A stretch of 64,000 nt of DNA. Source: Watersipora subatra. Lineage: Eukaryota > Bryozoa > Gymnolaemata > Cheilostomatida > Watersiporidae. Of this stretch, positions 11,885-24,318 are shown piece by piece (the stretch's first letter is position 1; every line of letters begins with the position of its first letter). The notes under the pieces were generated by a model, which saw nothing but the letters and a program-made list of their open reading frames with translations, did not search any database and was not told where the DNA came from. A program made the translations under genes and the position numbers. The stretch lies in NCBI RefSeq assembly GCF_963576615.1, contig NC_088711.1, positions 13,067,869 to 13,131,868 of the forward strand, in the 5' to 3' direction.

Positions 11885-13616
11885 TATATAACGGCAAACC
11901 TGGAGAAATCTTATAGCAGAAGCAACGTACCCCATGGGCGCATTGTATTACTAATTTGCTGTGTGCAATCACCAAAACAGGTATACAATATATATGGTAA
12001 AAGTGATGGGAATGGTCAAAATGGCTTGGCCATATGCTTAGGTGCTCATATCAGCAAACTTGTGGTTACAATCTTCGTGAGTTCTAGTCCAGAATGAAGC
12101 AAATTTTTCATTCCAAGATTGTAATTGCTATGAATGGGCAGGCAGACATGAACAGACAACAAACTTTAAGATTGATATTTATAGACTATCATCGTATACA
12201 TAGTAGAGATCCCTATACTTTGGGATAGTTATTTTATCTCAAGTGTGGCGTAAAAATTTTCAAGACTAATCATTGAACTCGTTATTAAAGTTATGTTACA
12301 AATACTTTACATTATAGAAGTGACTACTGTATTATTCAATTGATGCCAAACCTTATTTTCCAAATTCTTAGTACCACCTTAGATAAAGATCAAATGTTAC
12401 TTTTAATTGTTTGTCGGTTGTAAATGTAACTTGAATGTGTAGTTGACATTTGAAGAATTTATCAGATAGGAGCAGTTTATACAGTACCGTTATTAATGCT
12501 AGTGATATGGTGCTATGGGGATGCAAGGATGTTAAGTGGACAGGGCCAAACTGCATTATAATTGTATTAATTAATTGCATTTTGAAACCTTTTCAAATAC
12601 AGAAACACCTCCCATAATATTTATTGTATCATAGATACAATCATATCATAGATACAAAAAATATCTGAATATACGAATGATGCAATGAAAGTAGATACAT
12701 TGAGTTAACCCGCTCCAGTTGTTTGCCATTGTTAAATTTATAATTATAACTTTATTAGAAATGAAAGTCCATTTCTTATCATTCATGAATGCTTAACACC
12801 TTAATGGCCTTGATTGAGCTTTTACAGTAGCTATATAATATTGCTTCTATTCTAACTCATAATAATAAGTGCGTCACAGACAATCTAAAAGATTCTCAAT
12901 GTTCTAAATAATTCTATTGCATGCTGTCAATAGGATTAACCAGTATCTATTTTTAATTGTATTTTCAAGGCTATTACTGCTTTTCATCGATATTTTAGCT
13001 TTCCTTAATCAATATGTATGGCAGCATATAAATGTGTTGCTTCTTTCAGCAATGTTAGGACGTTAGATCACACAATAGATAGATCACACAATATTGTTTG
13101 CATGATTTTCGATTTCTTACAGCATACATCATCATACTTACTATCAGTGGTTTTTACCTTGTTACTATTTGTGGCATATCCGTTACAGCCTGAAAAGTGA
13201 CACTTCTGCAGCGACCTGTCCCGTCTCCACGTAAGCCAGGTAAGATGACATGCTACATGTCATGTTTATTTCCTTGGCTTCTGACAGCAGAATAATGATG
13301 TTTATACTTTCGTTCTACTGAATTAGTCCTGTAGAGCAATCATGTCACTGAATGCTGTAATCCAGAAGAGTATCTAATCTCTATTTATAATGTTTATTTG
13401 GAATTAATCCATCGATCTATTATTTTAGCATTGCTGAATAAACATGAGAACACAAGCACAAGTGATGATTCTGGCAACAACTTACATCTTAAGGTGTTCA
13501 TTCATAAGGTTCCACCTCATCATTTCAAATTCCAGTAAGGACAATATATTGTCTGTATCTCTTTGGTGTTTTCGACCTGTCATTTTTTCATACATTTCAG
13601 ACTATTCTTGTTTCAG
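11885..13616. other. AT-rich stretch with isolated exon-like pieces
   Basis: No supported gene. Pieces near 13192-13239 (ending CCACGTAAGCCAG|GTAAGA) and 13431-13492 (ending CTTAAG|GTGTTC) have splice-like ends just upstream of the 243-bp exon-like array, and may belong to the same possibly non-coding transcript. Confidence 0.35.
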
Positions 13617-14760
13617 CCAGCAGTACGAAAGAAACCTGCAGCATGAGGAGGGACAATGACTACTAATTGATGACCATCTATCTATCAGGTGAGATATCTC
13701 GCCATCCTTTTTTACACTGCAGCTTTTGATCATGTTGTTGATGATTATCATACGCCGCCCCAGGCTTAGTTGTTATGATGATAGGTTATTCTATGAAACA
13801 ATATCCTTCATCTATTCATGCCCTGATCATTTCTTGGACATTCTAGACTGTTCTTTCTTGTTTTAGTCTGCTGAAAAACTTCCAGCTCGAAGGAACCATG
13901 ACTACTAATTGATGACCATCTATCAGGTTAGATATCTCACCATACTTTTTTACACCGCAGCTTTTGACCATGTTATGTTGTTGATGATTATCATACACCG
14001 CCCCAGGCTTAGTTATTATGATGATAGGTTATTCTATGAAACAATATCCTTCATCTATTCATGCCCTGATCATTTCTTGGACATTCTAGACTGTTCTTTC
14101 TTGTTTTAGTCTGCTGAAAAACTTCCAGCTCGAAGGAACCATAACTACTAATTGATGACCATCTATCAGGTTAGATATCTCACCATACTTTTTTACACCG
14201 CAGCTTTTGACCATGTTATGTTGTTGATGATTATCATACACCGCCCCAGGCTTAGTTATTATGATGATAGGTTATTCTATGAAACAATATCCTTCATCTA
14301 TTCATGCCCTGATCATTTCTTGGACATTCTAGACTGTTCTTTCTTGTTTTAGTCTGCTGAAAAACTTCCAGCTCGAAGGAACCATGACTACTAATTGATG
14401 ACCATCTATCAGGTTAGATATCTCACCATACTTTTTTACACCGCAGCTTTTGATCATGTTATGTTGTTGATGATTATCATACACCGCCCCAGGCTTAGTT
14501 ATTATGATGATAGGTTATTCTATGAAACAATATTCTTCATCTATTCATGCCCTGATCATTTCTTGGACATTCTAGACTGTTCCTTCTTGTTTTAGTCTGC
14601 TGAAAAACTTCCAGCTCGAAGGGATAACGACTACTAATTGATGACTATGTATCAGGTAAGATATCTCACCATACTTTTTTACACCGCAGCTTTTGATCAT
14701 GTTATTGATGATTATCATACGCCGCCCCAGGCTTAGTTCTTATGGAGATAGGTTATTTTA
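13617..14760 (+). repeat. 243-bp tandem array of exon-like units
   Basis: About four and a half units of some 243 bp, three nearly identical. Each unit begins with a 60-base block preceded by TTCTTGTTTTAG or TTCTTGTTTCAG (a good 3' splice site) and followed by CAG|GTTAGA, GTAAGA or GTGAGA (a 5' splice site). Block positions: 13617-13688, 13867-13926, 14110-14169, 14353-14412 and 14596-14655. The rest of the unit would be intron. All frames of the block hold stops (one reads SAEKLPARRNHDY then stop). The repeated 66-codon open frames starting at 13909, 14152 and 14395 are by-products of the repetition. Confidence 0.88.
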
Positions 14761-15946
14761 TGAGACCATTTTTTTGTATTCGTGACTCAATCATTCTGGT
14801 ACAGCAGTTCCAGTTACAACTGATGTTATTTCATTGAAGTTGCTGCTAGGATGTGAGAATTGGTCATGAGCTATGGGGCCTATACAAATGACTAAAGGAG
14901 TGAGACGCTAAACTTTTCCAGCCTGTGAAAAAATTACTCTGAGTCATCAACATTTGATGAGCACATAGGGCATAATAGGCAAAATTATGATCTGTCGTGA
15001 ATCTTCTGTTGGCTAAATGCCTCTGCTAATAGAGACTCATTTTATTCACCATCATGTTGTTTTTTTATAATCAATTTAAGGTTTAATTTATCATTGTATA
15101 AAGTATTGTAACTGGTTTTTGACAGTTTTTAATTTCAGTTCAAAACAAACGCTTAGTAGTCTTATTTTTTGTTTGTTGCCGATTTTGACAATTCAAATAG
15201 CCTAAGCTCATCTACTATCTGTACTTGATTACTCATGAGTGAGTAATGAGAGATTATTCAACGAATCTAGCAAAATGTGAAACAAATTTCAGACTGCATA
15301 GTGGAGCACCTGTTCAACTGCTCGTAATAAAATGTAAATGGTAATGTAAATTTTCATTGTTGTAACCACACCGATGCAGTGCAAGTGGGACAAGTAGAAT
15401 TTGAACCTTTATTTTAATAATCAATCATATCTGCTATGCGCTGCTAGCACCACATACCCTCTGACAACATCTCATGTTTTTGTGATTAGCTTTATTTGAT
15501 CTATAAATATTTAAATAAAATGTGGACACAATGTTGCGAAAATGTTAGACAGTGCGCAAATACAATTGAGAATGAGGCTAATGGTAAGCTTGCTAATGGC
15601 TTCTCTAAAAATTTGCTCATGCAGTGGATACCCTCATCATCTTTACCTGATACATGTATGTACATGTTGACACGAGTTAGCAAATATGCCTGAATAGGAA
15701 TTCATGAATCGAACTTCAAGAAATTCTTCATTCTCGTTGGTAATGGCAACTCTTCAATGAACACTTGCGTGGAAAGCTGCTGAGTGATAACATCTCTGCA
15801 TAGTGTTTGTAAAGTCTCACCTTCAAAAGATGATTGTATAGAAAATAAAGGTCCTAATCAAAATTTCAGTGTGCAAATCGTGATGGTGGGCTTTTGTTAG
15901 AACATCAAAACTTGAAATGCTGAAATACGCAATTTTCAGCGGTAAT
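14761..15946. other. No gene recognised
   Basis: AT-rich sequence after the tandem array. Short open frames at 15496-15693 on both strands have no family resemblance and no convincing splice context. Confidence 0.45.
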
Positions 15947-16754
15947 CCTAGACTGTTTTGACAAACTTGTTTTTGCGGAGTTGTTCCTCCGTCGAGCGGG
16001 CGAACAATGCAACGGCTTGTCACAGGACGTACTTCACCTGATGCATCAGCTGCACTTATAGGGAGTTGTTCTCTTCCGTCTATGCGGCTTGGTTGCGATG
16101 TTATGTCGGTCGCTCGATTAGGGACGGGTATAACTGGAGTATCTCAGAACCTACATGCAACATCAGAACCTCTATGTATGCATGCATACATATAGGTTCT
16201 GAGGTTGCACGTAGGTTCTGAGATACTCCAGTTATACCCGTCCCTCGATTAGTAATCACAACGAATTTCGCGCCACAATTTATGTAGAAAAATAAAATTA
16301 ACGTTTAACCAGCGACCAGTCTCTGAGGTCAACTTTAGTAGAACTTGAGAACTTACACAACAACAGCGACTAAACATGTCGTTATTTGTGCGCTCAGTCA
16401 GTTTAATTTCTATTTTTGTGTCAGTCAGTTTCATTTGTTCTTACAAATGAAACTTTATTTTCAATTTATTTTATTCTTAAATTCTACTAACGTGTACAAC
16501 AAAGACTGGTCTTTGGTTCAACGTTGTAATCTTATTTTCTTCCACATAATTTTTTGCGCGCGAAGTCCGTTATGATTACCAATGGAGCGACCGCCATAAC
16601 ATCGCAGCCAAGCCGCGTAGACGGAAGAGAACAACTCCCTTTCAGTGCAGCTGATGCATCAGGCGCAGTACGTCTTGTGACAAGCTGTTGTGTTGCTCGC
16701 CCGCTCGACGGGGGGAAAACTCCGTAAAACAACATTTAGTCAAGACAGGCTAGG
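15947..16754. mobile_element. Transposon with ~175-bp terminal inverted repeats
   Basis: The left arm (15947-16120 and continuing at 16252) and the right arm (16567-16754) are inverted copies. Both carry CGTCGAGCGGGCG, a CTTGTCACARGACGTACT-like block, CTGATGCATCAGCTGCA and CTCTTCCGTCTA. The ends are CCTAG/CTAGG, flanked by a 5-bp direct repeat GTAAT on each side (15942-15946, 16755-16759). A second element has inserted into the left arm. No transposase is seen. Confidence 0.8.
16121..16244. mobile_element. 124-bp near-perfect palindrome MITE
   Basis: The sequence GGGACGGGTATAACTGG is repeated inverted at the other end, and the whole element folds into one hairpin around ATGCATGCAT. It is flanked by the direct repeat TCGATTA (16114-16120 and 16245-16251; 8 bp if a C is included). 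Removing it restores CGCTCGATTAGTAATCAC, which matches the sister arm of the host transposon (CGCTCCATTGGTAATCAT on the reverse strand near 16580). Insertion is therefore shown by an empty site in the same window. Confidence 0.85.
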
Positions 16755-17204
16755 GTAATTCCCAAATTTCTTCCTTGATGGAGCTGTGAAGATTGGTTAG
16801 AAATGTGGTTGGAAAGGTACAAACCGAAAGTTTGGCAGAACACTAATTCTATGTATTATCGTAAACAATACATGAGGGTATATACTCTTAATGTATACCT
16901 TTATATACAGTATCATAAGTATATACAATTGATATTACGATTCGATTGCTAATCGAAAATGTCCAATTCTGAAGCCCTAAATTGGTTAGATTTTGTCATG
17001 ATGGAACTCACCAAATTTCAGAACCTATTGAAATTAGATGTTAAATATACTGTACTTAACATGTAACATTACAAATCTCATTCTATCACAAACTGCAATA
17101 TAATAACCATGTATATTTTTCAGTGCTTGTTTAGCTTCAGTTGATCTGTTTTCCCTATATTCAGTTAGAGGGAAACAAAACATTAGGCTACGGAAAACAC
17201 ACAT

Positions 17205-17258
17205 TGGATTCGAACTCAGAACCTCTCGCTCTGCAGACCTAAGCATTAACCCTTCCGC
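17205..17258 (-). mobile_element. 5' half of a tRNA-like SINE, split by a hAT-type element
   Basis: On the minus strand this reads GGTTCTGAGTTCGAATCC, a Pol III B-box-like motif. The rest of the SINE resumes at 20572. Together the halves match an uninterrupted relative near 21885-22020 (shared CAGACMT..., ATTACG/TATGCCTAACAATCA and GTGCGCTTG blocks). Confidence 0.6.
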
Positions 17259-17488
17259 TAGTGTTGGGCCGGTAATATAATTTAGTATCGGATAGGATAT
17301 CCTTGCACTTTTTTATCGGTTTTCCTGGTGTCGGTATCCTCGGTATTTACCATCTTCGGTATCCTTTGCCCATTAAGTTCGGTATATGGTTTTCAGTGTG
17401 TGTTTAACTTCGGCTTACCTACTTGCCCATTTTTATATCCCATTTGGGGGATAAATCAAATATCAAACGAGGGTTTTATCAAATATAA

Positions 17489-17523
17489 AACGTAATATAC
17501 GTTTTATATTTGATAAAATATAA
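17489..17523. repeat. AT-rich palindrome
   Basis: TCAAATATAAAACGT is followed closely by its inverse, then repeated again up to about 17545. It lies within the 3.3-kb hAT-type element. It may be a subterminal structure of that element or a chance AT palindrome. Confidence 0.5.
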
Positions 17524-18002
17524 AACGTATATTACGTTTTACATTTTATCAATGTAAGAAGTATAAATATAATACTAGATAATTCGCATGTGTTGTGTTT
17601 TCAAAATGTCTGAAAAAAAGTTGCGATTGCCAATGTGCGCTGAGCGACCTTTTTTGATTAGCGTGTTCCTCAAATAAGCGTTTTTGCGTTTTCCATAACA
17701 TCAATTGACACGCGACTTATCTTTTTCATTTTTCTCATTCAGTTACATAGCGATTGTGGGTGAGACGTCAAAAGAGATCCTTCATAAGCAGCTCATGAAA
17801 AGTGGTTAATGTAGCACCTTCAAAATGGTTAATGTAGCATAAATTAACTTAACTAAAGCTCTTGGAAACTGAAAACGTGCCATTTCTAGTAAAAATGTTA
17901 AAAATACAGCTGTACTATTTTGCAACGCGCAGTCATGATTTCATAATTACTACGCCCTGTTAAACTGTGAGTGATCCTGTTTGTCATTATTAGTAGTGCG
18001 TA

Positions 18003-18714
18003 CAGGCCCGTATTCCTTGGAACGGCTGGGTGGCTGAGGCGCCCTAACTTTTTAGTAATTTTTAACGGCTAAGTACTAAGAATTGCAGTCTAAGCTCGTT
18101 CACTTGGAATTTCCAACTACTAATTACGAGCGCTAGTAGCGCTCTAGTGCAACTAGCGATGAGGCTCACTAATCTAGTATTGGTTTTGCCTGCCACTAAT
18201 GCAGTGAGTGAGAGATCCTTTTTTTGCATTGAAGCAAATCAAATCAGCGATGAGGAGCACTATCGGGCAGGCTCGTCTAAATAATCTTCTAGTATTACGC
18301 ATATATAAAGATGTTGAAATACATGTAGATATAGAATCAGTTGTGAAAGATTTCTGCCATGGACACATTGACAGAACAAATGCTATTGCAATAAAGAAGT
18401 AATAGCTCTTGTTCTTTCAATGTTTTTTACAGAAATCTGTATTGTCATGAGTTTTATAATGTTCGTGGAATAAAGAAAAAGTTTTTCCTACCATGAACCA
18501 TAACCAATATATTTATGTAGATTTCGATGCTTACAATTGATTGCATTTATGCATACTTGGAGGGTTGTTGATGCCTAAAAAGTCCAGAGCTCCGAGGCAC
18601 TGCTCCGTATCCATTTGAAGAGGGGGGCTAACACCGCCCCCTAAACCCCCAAGTGTTCATAACTAGTCGTCTAACATTTGCAGACCCAACTTGCAACCAG
18701 GGAATACAGGCCTG
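18003..18714 (+). mobile_element. Truncated hAT transposon with 8-bp target duplication
   Basis: Termini CAGGCCCGTATTCCTTGG and CCAGGGAATACAGGCCTG are inverted repeats. The flanks are a perfect 8-bp direct repeat, AGTGCGTA (17995-18002 and 18715-18722). It carries the C-terminal end of a hAT transposase. It sits inside another hAT-type element, which itself sits in a SINE. Confidence 0.88.
18183..18402 (+). pseudogene. hAT transposase C-terminal dimerisation domain, frameshifted
   Basis: The reading VLPATNAVSERS in one frame continues one frame over as FFALKQIKSAMRST, then IGQARLNNLLVLRIYKD and a TAA at 18400-18402. The frame changes in a run of T bases (18218-18224). The pattern (A/S)ERSF-alk-IKs-(L/M)RST-q-RLn-L is the hallmark of the hAT C-terminal (dimerisation) region. 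No N-terminal catalytic part is present, so the copy is dead. Confidence 0.85.
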
Positions 18715-20797
18715 AGTGCGTAGGCTGCATGCATGCTTGCAAGTTGAAATGGAAAAAAGGCTGCTACCTCAAATGCTTTTCACTGTCTGAAATCAGAAGA
18801 TGACAACTGTAATTTGATTGTTTTATCACCGAAGTGGCTCAGCACTGCTGAGTCATATGCTCAGCAATATATTAACTATTATATTGAGCCATAAAGGAGT
18901 TTATCCAGACTCTGTTTGCAAAGATCTTCTAAGGGACTGGGAGCATCATCATCTTCTACCACCACCAATGCCTCTTAAGATGATATCAATACCAGCTGCC
19001 ATGAGAAATACTACAGCCATTTCACTCATAAAAAAACATTACAATCAGCTCAAAGGAGAACTGAGGGAAGTTGAGTAATACTATCTCAAACAACAATCTG
19101 GCACAGTTTAGTAAGTTTTTCTACACTAGCAGAGGATCAGATGGTTGTTGTTCTAGTTAAGGATAAGATATAAGATGCAACTGTTTTACACAGAGTACAC
19201 AAAAGTCTAGTGTGTAAGTGTAAAATGATAAGTTCTTAAAAATAAATAAAACAACTGTAACTTTCAAACTTCATAACTGTAAATTAAAAATTTTATAACT
19301 TTTAGCGACGTGTAAGGTTGTTTAAAACCCGAAATAAATTTTCCCATTAAAATAAGATTATGTAAATTTATTTTTAATTTAGTGGTCCTGCACAAAACCT
19401 TTTCCTCATGATATGAAGTTTAAAAGTGACAGTTGTTTGAAACAGTTTAAAAACTTCTACAGTTGTTTTTATTTTCTATTTTAATTTATTTCAATTACAC
19501 AAAACACTTTTCTCATGATATGTAATTTGAAAGTTAAAGCGGCAAATGTTGTTATATGTTAAATAAAAATAAATTTTCTGTCCAAAGACTTTTTATTGTA
19601 ACCATTTAATTATATTAATTTTTCATTGTAATCATAGCTAAACAGATTATATTTAGCCATTACTTGCTAATGATTTCACATTTACAGTTTTATTTTTCTT
19701 CCTAATTTATTTCAACAAAACGCTTCTTTCATTATATGAAATTTAAAAATTGTAATTCTTTGAAAAATCTTGAAAACTTTTACAGTTGTTTTCTTTTTCC
19801 TCTTCATTTATTTGGACTGCTTAAAAATGTTTTCTCATGATATGAAGTTTAAAAGTTAGAATGGTAAGTGTTGTATATGGCATGTTAAATAAAAATAAAT
19901 TTTCTGTCCAAAGACTTTTTTATTACCCAGGCAACGCCGGGTAGTACAGCTTGATAAGTAAATCCTATAATCAACTTATCAATATGTATGTATTGTTATT
20001 CATTAAATCTCAATAAAAACCACCATTATTTGTTGAAGTCGTCTCCCTTGTGTCTGTAAAAAATACATTTAATAGCATTGTGCATCTATTCACTTGCGTA
20101 ATAGTTCAGTGACTAGGTATAAAATACATTGATATAATCACCTTGTATATAAAACAAAGTTAAATAGTTGTTTAAAAGCCTTTAGGTCAACTTAGACTGC
20201 CACGCACACAATACAGGTTTAAATGGCAAATGTCGCCGCCAATAAATTTAACGCTGATTGAGTATTGGCAAGGTTGGCCATTCCGACAAAATGAATTTCT
20301 AAAGACATACATTACAGCTATACTTTGGAACAGTCAAACCCTGTTCTGTCTGCTTTTGGTTTTCTAAACTAAAAAAAATTCAACAATTCAGCATCACAAG
20401 GACTGAACTACTTTCCGGATAACCAATTACCGATAGGATTTCACGGATAAATATCGATCATATCAAACTGGCGGCGGATAACTAGCTGTCACCGAAAATG
20501 ATTGGTTTTCCGTATACTGATAAGCACTCGGTGTCGGTAAAAGCGGATAACTCCTTACCGGCCCAACACTACCTTACACTGAGCATCCATCTGGCTTTAG
20601 TATGGTATCATTACGCCTAACAATCAATGTGCGCTTGGCTGTGCATTTCGAATGCACTGGTTCGATTCTTGTGAGGCGCAATCATCTTTCCCAATACTCT
20701 TTTCCCAACGCTTTTAACTGGCCTTGAAAAGCTTGTGCGCCACCATCATTGATTGTATAACGCAAACAAACATTTTGTCTCTTTATGTAATTACTAG

Positions 20798-21165
20798 CTG
20801 TGCTACCCGGCATTGCCTGAGTAATAAAAAAGTCTGGACAGAAAATTGATTTGTATTTAACTTATAACAAAATTTACTATTCTAACTTTCAAACTACACA
20901 TCATGAGAGAAGTGTTCTGTGTAGTCTGAAAACAACTGTAAAGGTTTTAAAAAATTGTCAAACGACTAACTTTCAAGCTGTTAGCCTGGCACATTGCCAA
21001 TGGAAAATTGCAGTAAGCTGCTAGGCTTCTAATGACGGTACTCCATGACATTGCGTCAGCATTGTTGTCCAGCTGCAGTTATTCTAATAATAGCTATAGC
21101 CGGAATGCAGACAGACATACGACATACACACGGACATACTCTGAGAAATAGATATATAGATTTAC
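20798..21165 (+). mobile_element. Dispersed repeat beginning CTAGCTGTGCTACCCGGC
   Basis: It begins with the GCTGTGCTACCCGGCATTGCC motif (core ACCCGGC) and ends in GAGAAATAGATATATAGAT. Other copies or fragments: minus strand ending about 19950, about 22390 and 51975; plus strand at 46233, 57911 and 58279. The shared ends and the tRNA-like block in the 58-kb copies suggest a SINE-like or LINE-derived family. Confidence 0.65.
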
Positions 21166-21884
21166 GTTGTTTCTTTATTTTAATCAAAAATGAACTGACT
21201 AAACACTTGTTTTTCTTTTGAAGATTGCGATTTACACATCTTCAATTTCTGGTTCCTAACGACTAACTAATCTTAAGGCCACTCGCTAAAATCGGTGAAA
21301 GATATCAGTTGTTCTCATTAGCAGTTGTATGTTGCATTATTTCGAGTTGGAATTGCCTCTACATTATCTCTGTTCGATCAGACAAAGTATCTATGTTATG
21401 TATCTAATTCCGATAGCTCATTTTAATTAATGAAATAGTATTGTTGTATTCAACATTTTGATGGATAGCTTCTACTGCAACAGTAACCTTTTCTATACCC
21501 ACACTTCTATGTACTCATCGCTATTAATTTAACATATTTATATGTTTTTATTTTGTTTTCTCAATTTGTATTAATTATATCAGTATCAAATCATTTTTCA
21601 TAGTAGTAGGACGGACTATCTAGCCATTACTTGCTAATTATTTCACATTTAAACACCTTTACAGTTGTTTTATATTTTCTTTAAATCATGCAAAACTTTT
21701 TCGCATGATTCGAAGTTTAAAAAATTTGAATGGCAAATGTTGTATATGCTAAATAAAAATAAATCTTGCATGCAAAAACCTTTTTACACAGGCATTCATC
21801 CAGTACATCATATGTAAATGTGAGTATCTGTCAGTTGCTTGCCCAATTGTAGTGATTAACATCTAGCAACGAAAAATCTGCTTA

Positions 21885-22050
21885 GCACTGGATTGGAACT
21901 CAAAACATCTAGTTCTACAGACATGAGTGTTTATCATTACACTGCATGCCAACTGGCTATACTATGGAATGATTATGCCTTTAACAATCAGAGTGCGCTT
22001 GTTTCTGCTTAACACTCCAGCTAGCGTTATGTGTGAAGCCTTACCAGAAG
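21885..22050 (-). mobile_element. tRNA-like SINE fragment
   Basis: GGATTGGAACTC (B-box-like on the minus strand) is followed by CTACAGACATGAG and by TATGCCTTTAACAATCA...GTGCGCTTG, matching the split SINE at 17205/20572. A solo arm of the fold-back family follows (22080-22178). Confidence 0.55.
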
Positions 22051-22399
22051 AAAAATGTATGCCCATATGTAATCACATTTTCACATATTTTGAACCTACA
22101 ACACAGCAGAGTAAGACATGATGAACCTTTTGATACCAAATAACTGTAATTTAAATTTTGTTGCAAGTCAACCTTTAAACTTACAAAGCCAACATTATTA
22201 TTACAATTGTTGTTGAGCTGTAGTAGGCACTGCAATCTGTACAGAATGTATTAGGCATAGATAACCACAGTACACAGGAATAAACAAACACTTACATTCA
22301 GTTAGAATGGTAAATGTATATGTTGATTAAAAATGAATTTTCTGTGCAAAATTTTATTAGCTGTGGAACGCCTGGTATTCATCTAGTATTGACATAAAA

Positions 22400-23690
22400 T
22401 GAAATTAACAATAAATTTTTATTACAGTTTGAAGTAAAAAATTCACAAGCGTTGCAATCTCCAAGCACCGCTTTTCCATGCGTCTTGCCTTTACATGCGT
22501 TTTACAGCGCCATGCTCGCTATTGAAATTTGTTATGATAGTAATTGGCTCATTTTTAATAATGTTTATAAAGACCTCACTACTCCTTCTGGACAACCAGC
22601 TAGTAAAATGGGAAATTTGACATATACTTACAATAATAACTGGTCTTCAAACATGAGCATTGCAAAAATTTTTTACATTATTAACATAGCACTCTTATTC
22701 AACTACGATTTTCATGCCAACAGCGCACATTTGAAATTATTCCAGTCTCCAACGATAAAAAGGATTACATGCTTAATTAGCAAAATGAAGTATACAGAAA
22801 ATTGCAGAAGAGATCAATGCGAATTGCTCCCTATCGGTTTCAATAACATAAAGTTTCATTAGGAAGTTTTTATATAATATATTGTTTACTACTCACTGGC
22901 CTTACCCTACTAAGTAAATGTGCTTTTGAGATCGTGTGGCTTGCCATTATCTCAGTGAAAGCAAACATTAAAAAACTGACGTAATTAATTTTATTTTAAC
23001 AATATAAATATTATACTGTTTCGAAATTATAACTTTTTATTTATATACATGAAATTGAATAACATTTTTAAATATAATATCTAACAAGTGTCTCATATTT
23101 ATTAATATAGTATGTTATATTCATTGTTTCAATTTTAATTTATCATTTATGATCTAAATAATAATTACTATAAAACTTATTAATATGATATAATAATATT
23201 AGTAACAGTTATATTATTATTAATTAATATAAACAGTACAATACATATACTAGATTAAAATAGCATCTCCTAGGCTCAGATTACAACTGCTACCAGTAAA
23301 TATTTATTGTTCATATTCTATAAAATATTACTAGTGTTTCAAATGTTATTGTTGTTGCAAGTCACCAAAAGAATTACAAAGTTTTAGTTAATGGAAATAA
23401 TAAGAAAATAAATTTAATAATTATTTAGTAAATAGAGATATATCTATTGAGTGACTAAATAGGTGATCTAAATAGATCTATCTGTTTATTGATGAAATTT
23501 CATTTGATTTGAATCGCTTGTAATTATATATGAGATATGTAGTTGGTTTCTATATAGTAACTGAACAACAATTTTTTTACTTTAAGAAAAAGCCGAAAAC
23601 TACAGGCGGTGGTGTAGTAATTATTATTATTATAATATAACTAAGAAAAGACAGACTAAAAGAGATGAAGGATGAAGTATACAAAAAACC
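22400..23690. other. AT-rich spacer, no supported gene
   Basis: Very AT-rich, with many TAATA/ATTATTA runs between 22980 and 23640. An open frame of 136 codons (22452-22862) has no recognisable domain; its meaning is unclear. Confidence 0.4.
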
Positions 23691-24318
23691 AAAACAGTGT
23701 ACAGTAGACGCTCCTACAATGCAAATAGTCTGTTACAGAAATAGGGATTTTACATTGAGCAGTAAAATACATGTAAATTGTCAAATCTATTCCAAAATCT
23801 TTTCAAACTCACCCATATGGACATATAAAAAGGAAAAACTAGACTTAACTTTATAATTTATTGGTTGTACCGTAACTGTAGTATTATTAGTTTGTATTGA
23901 CAACTTTTTTCCTTTTTCTCATCGCTCTCTCGTCATATGATCCGATTGCGATAATTTTACAAGTTAATGAGAACGCATATCTTTGACATACATTTACAGC
24001 GATTTGTTCCTTTTTCCTAAACAGCAAGGTCTATTCAGCAAAGAAAAACTTATTATAAATATTTTATACGCCTACAGTACATTGACAGCCTTCAAGTATT
24101 TCTGAACAATTGCGCTGCTGTTTATCCTTTAAACTTTGTCGACACATTTGACGATCTACCACATACCACTGGTATAGATAATAGAGATAACGCTATAAAC
24201 ACTTCCTCATTTTTCTCTTAAGTGCGGCGAGAGAGAAAACGTAATTTTTAAGGCTAATTACAAGATTAATTAACGTTATTCAAATCGAAATTTGAGAACT
24301 TGCAGCAACTTAACATTA
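23690..24318 (+). repeat. Dispersed repeat interrupted by a Tigger element (left part)
   Basis: Shares CTCCTACAA, GGGATTTTACATT, CAGCAAGGTCTAT, TTCAAGTATTTCTG and the CACATAAATTCTTTACG end with 29140-29860. The end lies beyond the Tigger element, at about 25590-25690. A partial relative lies at about 39815-40015. Confidence 0.55.

Larger units (their letters stand above)
17259..20571. mobile_element. hAT-type element, 3.3 kb, termini TAGTGTTGGGCCGGTAA
   Basis: Left end TAGTGTTGGGCCGGTAA (17259) and right end TTACCGGCCCAACACTA (20571) are perfect inverted repeats. The neighbouring 8 bp, CCTTCCGC and CCTTACAC, look like a worn target duplication. The interior contains GGTATCC/CGGATAA-rich subterminal motifs, a second hAT (18003-18714), an open frame of 86 codons at 18818-19078 of unknown origin, and a minus-strand copy of the ACCCGGCGTTGCC repeat ending near 19950. 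Superfamily is inferred from terminus type and 8-bp target size. Confidence 0.68.

Noticed and set aside
13909-14595. Three identical 66-codon frames
   Set aside because: They come from the 243-bp tandem repeat and run through sequence that behaves like intron.
18818-19078. 86-codon frame inside the 3.3-kb hAT-type element
   Set aside because: Possibly a transposon-carried fragment (KDLLRDWEHHHLLPPP), but I recognise no domain, so it is not listed as a gene.
22452-22862. 136-codon plus-strand frame
   Set aside because: No domain, no start or splice context and skewed composition in very AT-rich DNA; chance is the simplest explanation.
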